From NCBI GenBank assembly GCA_963669155.1, contig OZ022595.1, positions 2,786,205-2,850,204 on the forward strand: 64,000 nucleotides of DNA, written 5' to 3'. Position 1 is the stretch's first letter. Every line of letters starts with the position of its first letter. This DNA is from Arbacia lixula (Eukaryota > Echinodermata > Echinoidea > Arbacioida > Arbaciidae). A model generated the notes under the pieces. It made no database searches, was not told where the DNA came from, and saw only the letters and a program-made list of their open reading frames with translations. Below are positions 46,640-55,755 of this stretch, piece by piece. The position numbers and the translations under genes are program-made.

Positions 46640-48304
46640 ATGATCACTAATGATGAACTCCCATCCAACGCAGTCAATCTTCTTCAGGAGAATCCTCGAT
46701 GTTCTACATTCTACATGCTCCCGAAAATCCACAAGGCTAATAATCCTGGACGCCCCATCGTATCTACCATCAGCTGCCCCACGGAACACATTAGCCAATA
46801 TCTCGACAGCGTTATGGCCCCTCTGGTAACCAAGTTGGATTCGTACGTCAAAGATACTACTGACGCCTTGCACATCCTCAGTAACTTCACCTTTCCAGAA
46901 AACGCATCCCATCGCCTCCTCTTCACCATGGATGTCTCTTCTTTGTACACCAACATCCCCTTGGAAGATGGACTGAAGGCATTCAAACACTACCTTGAGC
47001 TGTATCCTACAGACGACAGGCCGAACACCGTCACCCTCATGAGACTTGCCGAACTCGTCCTCACATTATCGTCTTTCAAGTTCGGTGACGACTTCTACAT
47101 ACAACAGAAAGGCGTTTCCATGGGAACCAAGATGGGACCTTCTTATGCTTGTCTGTTCATTGGTTTCATCGAAGAGCAAATGATCAGCAAGTTCCCTGGA
47201 CCTAAGCCTGTCCTCATGAAGCGGTACATCGATGATTTCATCGGCGCTTGCACGTGCTCCACTGAGCAACTCGAGACTTTCTTCAGTTACGCCAATAACT
47301 TTCACCCGTCCTTGAAGTACACACACAGTGTCTCTGATCATAGCGTCAACTTCTTGGATATCACAGTCAACATCACTCCTGTTGGTATCAGCACCGACGT
47401 TTTCTACAAGCCCACAGACTCTCATTCATATCTGAATTTTAAGTCCTCACATCCTCCCTCTTGCAAGAAAGCTATCCCGTACTCACAGTTCCTGAGGCTC
47501 CGCCGGATTTGCAGTGACACGCCCACCTTCACTCGGAGAGCCACACAGATGGAAAACTTTTTTTCCATCAGAGGATACCCTTCTCACGTGACAAATAATG
47601 CTCTCGAGAAAGCTGCCAAGACCAGCCGTTCCCAGGCTCTTCAACCCCGGGAAAAGTCATCTAATCCTGGCATCCCTCTGGTTCTGACGTACAACCAGAC
47701 TTCACGCCGCATCGCCAATATCGTCAAGGAGAACAACCACATCATTCAAGCTGACGAGACTACACGCCGCGTGTTTGGCACCAACCCCATCATGCCGGCA
47801 TTCCGGAGGGACAAGAACCTCCGTGATACTTTAGTGCGCTCGTCCCTTGCTACTTCGAATCCTACACATCCCGGTACATCACCTTGCAGGAGGCCCCGTT
47901 GCAAGACCTGTGCTCACATCTCGTCTTCTACTCAGATCCAGGGACCTAAGGGCAGTTGGAGAGTTCGTGGTAATTACACTTGTACCACCACGCACGTCAT
48001 CTACGTCATCCGCTGCGACAGATGCGACCATCTTTACATCGGGGAGACAAAGCGCAGACTGGCCGATAGGATAACTGAGCATCTGCGTTCTATCAAGCTG
48101 CGGACTCCCGGACTGCCTGTTGCTACCCATTTCAACCAGGGTGTCCATTCAACTGATGACCTGAAGGTGCAAGTAATGGCAGCATGTACTAGTGAAGGGC
48201 AGCGGAAGATACTGGAAGAACGACTGATCTTTCAGATGGGGACCCTTCAACCGATTGGAATGAACGTCTCATTCAGGAGCTTTCCTGTATCTATTCCTCA
48301 CTGA
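46640..48304 (+). CDS. Penelope-like reverse transcriptase with GIY-YIG endonuclease
   Basis: 554 codons from the first ATG; the frame extends about 13 codons further upstream to the TA tract, so the true N-terminus is lost. RT motifs in order are FYMLPKIHK (24-32) with GRPIVS (37-42), FTMDVSSLYTNI (95-106, catalytic Asp98), GVSMGTKMGPSYA (158-170), RYIDDFIG (195-202, catalytic Asp pair) and the PLE-typical FYKPTDSHSYL (255-265) with PYSQFLRLRRIC. A CxxxxC-x2-C linker (C416, C421, C424) precedes the GIY-YIG nuclease (453-530: VIYVIRC, LYIGET, RITEHL and a distal Glu in ILEERLI). The single open frame with all catalytic residues suggests a young insertion. It copies RNA at a nicked target in the nucleus. 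It lies antisense to the host gene. Confidence 0.93.
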   Translation: MITNDELPSNAVNLLQENPRCSTFYMLPKIHKANNPGRPIVSTISCPTEHISQYLDSVMAPLVTKLDSYVKDTTDALHILSNFTFPENASHRLLFTMDVSSLYTNIPLEDGLKAFKHYLELYPTDDRPNTVTLMRLAELVLTLSSFKFGDDFYIQQKGVSMGTKMGPSYACLFIGFIEEQMISKFPGPKPVLMKRYIDDFIGACTCSTEQLETFFSYANNFHPSLKYTHSVSDHSVNFLDITVNITPVGISTDVFYKPTDSHSYLNFKSSHPPSCKKAIPYSQFLRLRRICSDTPTFTRRATQMENFFSIRGYPSHVTNNALEKAAKTSRSQALQPREKSSNPGIPLVLTYNQTSRRIANIVKENNHIIQADETTRRVFGTNPIMPAFRRDKNLRDTLVRSSLATSNPTHPGTSPCRRPRCKTCAHISSSTQIQGPKGSWRVRGNYTCTTTHVIYVIRCDRCDHLYIGETKRRLADRITEHLRSIKLRTPGLPVATHFNQGVHSTDDLKVQVMAACTSEGQRKILEERLIFQMGTLQPIGMNVSFRSFPVSIPH

Positions 48305-48322
48305 TATACATGTATTTGTTTC

Positions 48323-48323
48323 C

Positions 48324-48363
<40 letters not shown>
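48323..48363. repeat. (CT)n tract
   Basis: CT repeat just 3' of the retroelement stop codon, followed by T/C-rich sequence to about 48490. Confidence 0.95.
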
Positions 48364-48364
<1 letters not shown>

Positions 48365-48912
48365 TCTTCTCTCTGCGCTCCTCCACAGTTGTTCTTTTTT
48401 TCTCTTCTTCTTTTTTTCTCTTTTTTGTTTATCCCTTTCTCACGTTTCTTTTCCCTTTCTTTCATCTTCTTCTCTTTCTTCTTCTTTTCATTCTCCGACT
48501 CTGAATTGTGAACGTTTTTATATCTGATATATTCTTCTCTCTCTTTTGACTCTTTGTCTTATTATTGATTTTAAATTTTCTCTCATTTTTTTCTCTAGGA
48601 ATTTTACCTAATGTCGGCCAGTGGATTTTGTTTACTGTAATGTAGTATATGCAACTTTACGTAACTACTTGTGATTGTTTTTTGCAGGATCCCTAATGAG
48701 TCTACCGCCTAATTTTGATTTATTTTCACTTTTTTTTTGTGCAGGAACTTTACATCATGTCGATATGTGGATTTTACTCTATAATTTGGTTTACCTATTT
48801 TTACGCCTATCTTGTACTACGTAACAATATGTAATAAGCGCCCCTAGTTTCAGTTTAAAATACGCTCGTTGTACGCAATCATGTTTTTGTGTAAATTGTT
48901 CAGTCATTCATT

Positions 48913-48937
48913 CTTGATAAAGGTCTATGACCGAAAA
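48913..48937 (+). ncRNA. hammerhead-ribozyme-like core in the Penelope-like element
   Basis: CTTGATAAAGGTCTATGACC followed by GAAAA. This has a TTGATAA box, a 4-bp stem II (GGTC/GACC) with a TAT loop, and GAAA, the order CUGANGA-stem II-GAAA of a hammerhead. Two positions of the conserved box differ, so cleavage activity is doubtful. Penelope-like elements are known to carry hammerhead motifs, and the position in the 3' part of the element fits. Confidence 0.4.
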
Positions 48938-49020
48938 TTCGAATAATTTTTCTTCTCCGGCGTTTCATTTAATTTGTTTGTCTTCACCTAGTAATCAGCG
49001 CCATCGCATCCTCTATTCTT

Positions 49021-49022
<2 letters not shown>

Positions 49023-49053
<31 letters not shown>
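49023..49053. repeat. (TA)n tract at the 3' junction of the Penelope-like element
   Basis: Alternating TA, about 30 bases. Confidence 0.95.
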
Positions 49054-49055
<2 letters not shown>

Positions 49056-49547
49056 TTTTTATATGAACACTGGAGCAAACCTCACCTTCCTTCCCATTTA
49101 CCCAACAGCACTAATTTTACGGTGAATTCATTATTTTGCGCACGTTTACCATTGTCATGAGTGTACACGCTTTGCGAAATGCTTGTCTTGAAAGAGTATC
49201 AGGACGACAACAATTGGCGACTATGGCAATCTTTACGATAAATAATTGTATGCACACACGTCCATAGACTCTCACGACACAAGCTCTCTGCCATTGATGA
49301 ATGCATATTCATTGAAGAAAAAGTGCTACATTGAAAGTTCAATAGTAAATTGATGGTACTGTGGTCTCATTTAACCATGACATTACCATGCCTTGAAAAC
49401 CCCATTGGTTTACAACACATCTTCTTGCCATTGGTAATACAAGGGTTAATGGAAGGATGGTCAAATCTATGTCACGACTTTCAACCAATCAGATAACAGC
49501 ATTCTTCAATGAGGTAGATTAATAAGCAAATAAGGGTGAGGGTGATG

Positions 49548-49656
49548 GGACGAACTATCACTTCCGAGGCGATCTGGATGTAGCTATCTTTCCGAAGCGC
49601 AGCTGAGGAAAGATAGCGTATACATTCAGATCGCCGAGGAAGTGATAGCTCGTCTC
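49548..49656. repeat. long hairpin
   Basis: Left arm GACGAACTATCACTTCCGAG, then GCGATCTGGATGTAGCTATC and TTTCC, pairs with a right arm starting GGAAAGATAGCGTATACATT and ending TGATAGCTCGTC. Each arm is about 45 bp with a 13-base loop. Flanking CCAATCA(G/T)ATA(A/G)CAGCATT occurs as a direct repeat at about 49484 and 50029. This is probably a non-autonomous DNA element of about 570 bp. Confidence 0.6.
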
Positions 49657-50379
49657 ATTGCTTGAAACCAAAAGTTGATTATTTGCTTTATATTCCACAT
49701 CTGAAACCAACTATCTATACCAAAAATGATACTTTGACGTAAAAAGGTAATGTTTACTTATTTCCATAACCCCGAGCCGCTGCCATGGGGAACACGCGTT
49801 AGGAAGCGCATTAGGACGCGCGTTAGGACGTGTTAGATGTCAAGTGATAGTCCGAGTGTAACGCACTTTTATTTCGCGCGTACCCAAAATATTAATCACG
49901 CATTATGACTGTGAGGAGTGAAGAGATCAGCGAAACCAAAAAGTACTATCACCTAGAGTGTAACGAAGTTTTATTCTCAGGTGATCTGATAGGAAAAACT
50001 ACGCCTCATCACGTGATCAACTCTTGACCAATCATATAGCAGCATTATTAGTATGTGGAATATAACCAATATATAATGACCAATGAAGTGGTAAAGATGA
50101 GTGAAGAAGAGGAAGTATTGGTAGGAAATATGGGAAACCACATTTTGCGTTCACGATCACGCAGATTGATTTTAAATGATAATAGCCTACATGTATTTCC
50201 GCAATTTCTTCGTTTATCTGTATTTGAATATGCACGCTAGTCAAGTATAATTCACATGCTTATTTGCAAAGAGAAGGAGAACCATAGATATAGAGAATGT
50301 TAAAGAACAGAGGAAGAGAGGGGAGGGGGGAGGTGACGGTCGAAGAGAAAAAAAACATGATTTTCTTTCTGGAACTTAC

Positions 50380-50525
50380 CTTGAAAAGCCCTCGTGCAAG
50401 ACTGTCAGCTGTCGATGCTTCTGATGCACTCATCGCCCGGGCGACTACGGGCGGGCAAGTGGCTGGGAGAGGGTTTCCCATCACGCAGCCTCCCAGCATA
50501 CACACACGCAGCATAGCTAAACCAC
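50380..50525 (-). CDS. candidate helical cytokine-like gene, first coding exon (signal region and helix A)
   Basis: The coding part runs from ATG at 50514 to a consensus donor (TTCAAG|GTAAGTTCC), 45 codons, phase 0. A short hydrophobic N-terminus (MLRVCMLGGCVMG) could serve as a signal peptide, though a weak one. It is followed by a first cysteine (C20) and an amphipathic segment (VVARAMSASEASTADSLARG) taken as helix A. A likely acceptor (TATTCGAACAG) ends at 50526, so the start could also be in an exon further upstream. The frame above the ATG begins only with TTG. The assembled protein is 194 residues with nine cysteines after the signal region and three sequons. All three introns between coding exons are phase 0, the rule for helical cytokine genes. 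It could alternatively be another small secreted helical factor. Confidence 0.62.
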
Positions 50526-50725
50526 CTGTTCGAATAGACAAGTATACACGTTGTGATACCGAGCACTGTATATGACCCGATCATATCCGCCTCCTCCGCA
50601 TGCAGAGCATGCGCGCGCATCCCCACATGCGTTACTATAACCCGGTATGAGAAACTCCCACAAGCATGGTACCCGGATGTTTTGGTTTATCGGAAGTGGT
50701 TTGATTTTTTCCCCTTTCTACTTAC
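50526..50725 (-). other. possible 5'UTR intron of the cytokine-like gene
   Basis: A consensus donor (TTATG|GTAAGTAG) at 50725 and the acceptor ending at 50526 define a 200-base intron. The upstream exon ends in ATG. Joined to the next exon it would read ATG-GTG-GTT-TAG, a three-codon upstream frame, so it is more likely untranslated. Confidence 0.35.
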
Positions 50726-50726
50726 C

Positions 50727-51063
50727 ATAACTGGAAAACAATCCGGAAACCGGAAAATTCAGAATAAGGAACTTCCGTAGTCAATATATCGGAAGATATG
50801 TAAAGGTTGCCAAATGTAGGGAGCCACTATACGCGAATATGCGATCTGGTAAGAAAGTGATTTATTTTCTTTTTTTTTCAGAAGTTAAGGCGAATAAATA
50901 TTAGTTAAAAATGTATAATTTTTTACGTCAGGAGACACTGGTATGTTTTTTTTTTTCTCAACGAAAACGTGATCTATATTTGCCCTTTCAGTTTAATTGG
51001 ATTTGTTTAAATGCAATATAGGGCCTTCCCCTTCGTAGTCCGGATACTGAATTAAAAGGAATG
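50727..51063. other. upstream flank of the cytokine-like gene
   Basis: Probable promoter region for the minus-strand gene. No TATA box is clear. A donor-like ATGCGATCTG|GTAAGA on the plus strand near 50850 might mark a divergent transcript but has no other support. Confidence 0.3.
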
Positions 51064-51322
51064 TTACAATTAGAACCATGGTCGCTGGATACAAGTACTT
51101 ATTATATACACATATGTGCAACATCTCCACTCCCTAAGGAGTAATCCTTGCTACACGATATCGATGCTGGGTTAAGACTACCAGGTACCCATTAATATAC
51201 TCTTGGGTGGAGAGTAGCAATGTATCTTGCTAAAAGACACAAGCCATGGGTGGGATTGAACCTGGGACCTTGAGATTTCAAGTCACAGTTCAGAACCACT
51301 ATACCACGACACTTCGCACGCA
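51064..51322 (-). mobile_element. tRNA-derived SINE, copy 2
   Basis: Reverse complement of the family seen at 32642-32985. Read on the minus strand it has GTGTCGTGGTATAGTGGTTC, then CTTGAAATCTCAAGGTCCCA and GGTTCAATCCC (box B), followed by the shared CTCTCCACCCAAGAGTATAT body and a GTATCCAGCGACCATGG 3' part. Confidence 0.75.
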
Positions 51323-53021
51323 CGATAATAAGATGTATGTTCAAGTTACAAGAACATTAGTTCTAAAAGATATCATGTTTGAATTGAAAATTGTTGATTT
51401 AATTTAGTGTTTGATTGGTAAGAAGAAAGAAGCAAGCAACTTATATTTTCTATTGAGATAAACAATTGTGAACGTCTTTTGCAAACTAGTCAAGAATGCT
51501 TTCTTTAATATACTAGATTTACATCTGGATATGATGAAAGGGATTGCAATTGGTCTTAGTATTGCAAATGACAAGTATTTCTATATTGGTTCAATCATTA
51601 CTTCAGAACTGATTACAATATAGCAATTATTACATTATGAAGAATTTCCTAGGCAATGAGTTTGATTCAATATCTATGCTTCCTAGTTTATAAACTGATG
51701 TAGAACTCTATTATACTGTAAAATAAATTGTCAAAAACGCGGAAATAATTAACACACTATTAACATTGTGTTACACACTCAAAGAGGCCGTATTATAATG
51801 GGAAATTGATATTGTTATTATTATTATCATTGTATCAGAATTAGACTGCAGAATTAGAATGCTATATATTCCAAAAGCGGTAAATCTTTTTTGAAATATC
51901 TAACTTTTTAGCTTTTAAAATATTCAAAAATTCAGCCTGTTTAACTCTCTCCTTCGAATTTCAAACGAGAGTATGGGAAATTCAATACTTCGTAAGCAAT
52001 TAGAACGCACCAGTTTTAAACAATGATATGCATTCAAATATCTGGTATTAAATGGCTTGTCGCAAAAAAAAAACACGCATCGTTTTATATAATGATTTTA
52101 GGAAAAACAAGAATTGCCATTTAAACATACAAACCAATCAAAAATTGACATGTAAAATGATATGTAAAAGCGTAGTATTTGACACAATATGAATGATATA
52201 TGTATATAGATATATAGACAACAAAAAACATCTATGTATTGATAATTGAAAGGGAGACAATTAAATTGGTGGATACATAGAACGAAAGATTGATTAATAT
52301 AAAAATAGATAAGTAAATGCACGCTTTATAATCTTGAAATTTGTATAAATTTTGTAAAGGCGGTTGAGGCAACACGCTTTTTACTGATATAAACATATTA
52401 GTTTAAGATATATGCATCATATACATCAACAAATAACTTTTTGCTATGAGTTTAAATGTATAGATTGAATATGCAAAAAACTTACACAGAGCTCGAAGCA
52501 GTCTGATGACAGCAAATCCCGATGCCAAATTCATAGTTGCAAATTTTAATCTATACTCTACAATTGTAGGTATTCAGAAAGAGTAGTATAAAGCTAAGCG
52601 ACAAATACAACTTAGAGAACTATTCAACAAAACAAATTATATGTCTGTCTCAAAGTTAATGCTCGGTATATATACACAATTTGGTTGCAAACAAACAAGT
52701 GTCACTTGATTAATTTTCTTGAAATCCTACCTTGTATCCAAATTTGGAACAGAGCTAGTGGGTGGACGGGGAATGGTGGGTTGCCCGATAGACTTATAGT
52801 TATGGTCTATTCGGGTGTTTGGCTCTTACCGGTTCGAGTCCATATAGCGTGGGCGCTTCGTCGCCGGACTAAAATTCTAATCAGTAAAATTAACCGAGTT
52901 AACTCGAAAAAAGCATTGTTTATTATTTTTTCATGGAGTGCCCCCCCCCCCCCCCGCTGGTGGTTTATATGTATGTCTGCAAGCGAGAGAAAGACAGAGA
53001 GAGAGAGAGAGCGAGAGGGAC

Positions 53022-53054
<33 letters not shown>

Positions 53055-53120
53055 AAGACAGACATAATTATTATCACAGAATACGACCAAACAACTGTTT
53101 ATTTGGAAATACTTGTTGCC
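51323..53120. other. AT-rich non-coding DNA with simple repeats
   Basis: Poly-C lies at 52940-52956 and GA/CAGA repeats at 52984-53065. Possible but weak splice-flanked stretches on the minus strand (near 52490) are listed as rejected. No gene is supported. Confidence 0.45.
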
Positions 53121-53409
53121 ATGTCAGAAATGGCCAGGATATGCTAGGGAAAGCAACTGCAGGTAGTCATTGCAATGACTAAATATGCGCATAATTGTTG
53201 AGCTTTATTCTACCTTTGATAATGTCACTGCGGGAAACTTGATTCGGATGATATTTCGGAGGCGGAGCTTTGCAGTGCTTAAAAAAAATATATTTTTTTG
53301 ATGTAAAGATATATTATACAAACTGGTATTGTTAATAATTTTGAAATAAACATACTTATATGCATTAACGGAAGTCAATATAAATTTCGATGTAAGGGGA
53401 CCTCTAATA
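53121..53409 (+). mobile_element. single-arm copy of the foldback element
   Basis: Diverged but colinear with the right arm of 60848-61493. It shares ATGTCAGAAATG, GCAGGT(A/G)GTCATTGCAATG, TCTACCTTTGAT, then GTGTCAC-like and GATATTT(C/T)GGAGG stretches, and ends in GGGGACCTCTAATAG versus GGGGCCCTTTAATAC. Only one arm is present. Confidence 0.65.
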
Positions 53410-53448
53410 GGCACCTTTACATGAATGAAAGCAGGAGAAGACTCATCT

Positions 53449-53488
<40 letters not shown>

Positions 53489-53989
53489 TTATATTCCTTT
53501 CTTTCATTTTGATATCGTTAATGCGTATAATTGTTCATGGTTGAAATGATCTATCATGATGATGAAGATATCAACTGAATAAAATTCGAATTCATCCATC
53601 CATTTCACTACCCTATACTCCCAACCCTCTCACTTTCCCTCTTTCCTTGTCCCGTTTTGTCTACCTGTCTTTCTACAATCTATCTCTTCCTCTTCCTATC
53701 TACCTGTAGGTCTCTTTTTCTCCCTTTTCCTATGTCTCCTGTAATCCGTCCCTTCACACATTTTCTCATTCTCTTTCTTTCTTCCTTTCTCTCACTCTCT
53801 CTCTATATATATCTCTGTATATCCCCTCCCAATCTCTCTACCATACGCTGACATATTTTGACAAAAGGGAGCAACTAAAAGAAATGAGACTTCTCTTGTA
53901 AATGAGCAAAATGTACCTGTTACTTGCATTGGTATCAGTGCAACACCACATCATGGTTCATTGAACATCTAGCAGCACTTTTATATTAG
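53410..53989. other. non-coding DNA with a (CT)n tract
   Basis: (CT)n lies at 53452-53485, and pyrimidine-rich sequence runs to about 53830. Confidence 0.6.
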
Positions 53990-54250
53990 GTTAAATGTGG
54001 AACGTGTTGCAAACAGGTGGAAGTTACTCCACAATCTATTACCTCCATTATTGTGTGATAGGATCACCCTTAAACCCCGCCTCTCCCACAACCTTCGTAA
54101 TTCAAAAGGAATGTTAAGTCTACCGAAACCAAGAACTGACTTTGTAAAAAACGGCTGCCTATATCGCAGTTTCCAAGATTTCGATTCACTACCAGAACCT
54201 ACTCGGACATAAGATAATTTGAACTTTTTGAAAGATAATCTAGTTTTATT
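53990..54250 (+). pseudogene. 3' end fragment of a non-LTR retrotransposon ORF
   Basis: The open stretch reads LLHNLLPPLL, HNLRNSKGM, LSLPKPRTDFVKNG and YRSFQDFDSLPE, the pattern of the C-terminal end of CR1-type ORF2 (NLR.S...lpkprT.f.k.sf.y.....wNsLP). The following LNFLKDNLVLFW resembles the usual final FK..LK..L. It is heavily truncated and is not the same copy as 54838-55755. Confidence 0.5.
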
Positions 54251-54360
54251 TTGGTATCATTTTTACACATGCAGTTGTATTGTTTTGCTCAGACCTGCTC
54301 TGCTCATAAATCCCCTCCCCTACCCCTCCCTCTACACCCTCTCTGTCCATAAATACTCAC

Positions 54361-54464
54361 CGCTTAAATTTACCAAATATGACATAAACGACGTATGAGG
54401 TCCATATGCCAGATACCGCATAGCGTGGGTTTACTTGAGAACAATAGCTAGACAAGAGGCAGAC
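54361..54464 (-). CDS. candidate coding exon of an unknown membrane protein
   Basis: The minus strand has a strong acceptor (TTTAGTTTGTTTTACAG) and a strong donor (AAGCG|GTGAGTATT) enclosing 104 bases. One frame is open throughout: VCLLSSYCSQVNPRYAVSGI, then WTSYVVYVIFGKFK, with hydrophobic ends that suggest a membrane segment. The phases would be 0 and 2. I recognise no family and found no partner exon, so the evidence is splice-site quality and the open frame only. Confidence 0.38.
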
Positions 54465-54837
54465 CTGTAAAACAAACTAAAGTTACATCAATATTTAGAA
54501 ACAAATCAATACATTGAGAGGTTCTTCCTTAGGACAGCATTTGTTTTCCGAATTTCCATGAAGATGGAACACTCATCATGAATCACAGGCATGAAATTCT
54601 TCAATTCTATGCAGAGAAACTCATCAAGATAGCCACAGAACTACAGTACCTATTGATCAAGTTCCTGAACAGCAGACAATCTAATAGACAATAAATAAAC
54701 AGAATGGCAGCGCATCACAGGTGCAACTGTAATTAAATGATCGTGAACTTCACGCAATATTTTAATCTGGGAATAATTCACTCTATTGTGTAGAAGCTGC
54801 CTTATAGTTAATAACGAATTGGATATTGTTACCACTT
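54465..54837. other. non-coding DNA
   Basis: Nothing recognised. Confidence 0.4.
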
Positions 54838-55755
54838 AATAAGGGTGACGGGGTCGTACTTGAGTCTTATTTGCCAAATCGATTCCATGCTGTAATTATA
54901 CAAAAAACCAACAACAATCATCAAGATTCGTATATCTGCAGGGGTACCACACAGACCAGTGTTCACTCTATGCACTACACCACTAGAATTGACAATCACA
55001 ATGTTCATGAAATGTTGTATGCTAATGATACTCAATTGTATATAACATTTAAGCAAGCAGACGTAGTTGATGTTATATGAAAAATGGTTGTGTTCAAGTG
55101 GTTAAGGAATGGTCACAAGTAAACGGTCTTAAGCTCAATAGGAGCAGGATCAAATGACTTTTCATACATATCTTGTTTTCGTTGGACAGATCTTATACCA
55201 ATCATTAGTTTGGATGGCATCCGGGTTGCTTCTGTCGGGAAGTATAGAATTTTTGATACAACATTTAATGACAGATTTACTGAAGACAATGTTGTTTTAC
55301 TGAAATGAAGGTCTGAATTTATTGCACTTCACAAAATTTGAGAAAAAAACCCGCAATCTAATAGAAAAATTAAATACCGAGTGCTTAGTGCATGCACTGG
55401 CGATGTGACAACTTTAATAGATCTTTGCAACAGCCTCCTTTCTGGGATTTGGGGTTGCTAAGGGCAAAAGATGCAAACCATGCAGAACGCTGTACTTCAT
55501 CCTCTTTGCCTTGTAAGAAAACAAGCACCTGTGTCTCACATTATAATATACTTACATTGTCTTTCCATTCATTCTCGCATTTCATTCAAAATGATGCTGT
55601 TGACATACGAGTGTTTTTATCTGATTAAGTTGTTAAAAGTGTACACACCAGTAAAAAATCTTCGTTCTAACAGGGAGGTGTTAGGAGGGAGAAACAATTC
55701 GAGCATAATATATTCAAAGATATTTATGGATACTAAAGCGTGCTAGTCAAGTTCA
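54838..55755 (+). pseudogene. frameshifted CR1/L2-type LINE reverse-transcriptase remnant
   Basis: Pieces of an ORF2 reverse transcriptase occur in order but in shifting frames: LESYLPNRFHAV, then GVPHRPVFTLCTTPL (degraded GVPQGSVLGP region), LYANDTQLYITFKQ (catalytic YADD changed to YAND), VKEWSQVNGLKLN, HAL followed by a degraded CNSLL region, MQTMQNAV, then HCLSIHSRISFKMMLLTYEC and YTPVKNLRS. Several frameshifts and stops make it dead. It is older than the LINE at 38753-39545. Confidence 0.75.

Larger units (their letters stand above)
46601..49022 (+). mobile_element. Penelope-like retroelement, 5'-truncated
   Basis: The element starts in frame directly after a TA microsatellite (46600) and appears to end at a second one (49023). 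It holds one ORF (46640-48304), a CT-rich tract and a roughly 650-base 3' part with a hammerhead-like core at 48913-48937. The N-terminal third of the reverse transcriptase is missing, as is usual for 5'-truncated copies. The borders are inferred from the ORF and the flanking TA tracts. Confidence 0.75.
46213..50379 (-). other. first large intron of the cytokine-like gene
   Basis: It spans from the donor after the first coding exon to the acceptor before the second. It contains the Penelope-like element in antisense, plus a strong hairpin at 49548-49656 and its related sequence up to about 50060. Confidence 0.6.

Noticed and set aside
46601-48148. Minus-strand frames across the Penelope-like element
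   Set aside because: Antisense shadows of the reverse-transcriptase frame.
52486-52560. Minus-strand stretch resembling an S4-like helix (SGFAVIRLLRAL) before GTAAGT
   Set aside because: The donor has T at -1, the acceptor is poor and the stretch is too short to call a channel exon.
52741-52850. Possible tRNA-like sequence (GGTTCGAGTCC near 52834)
   Set aside because: Box B-like word only; no cloverleaf could be drawn and no second copy was seen.
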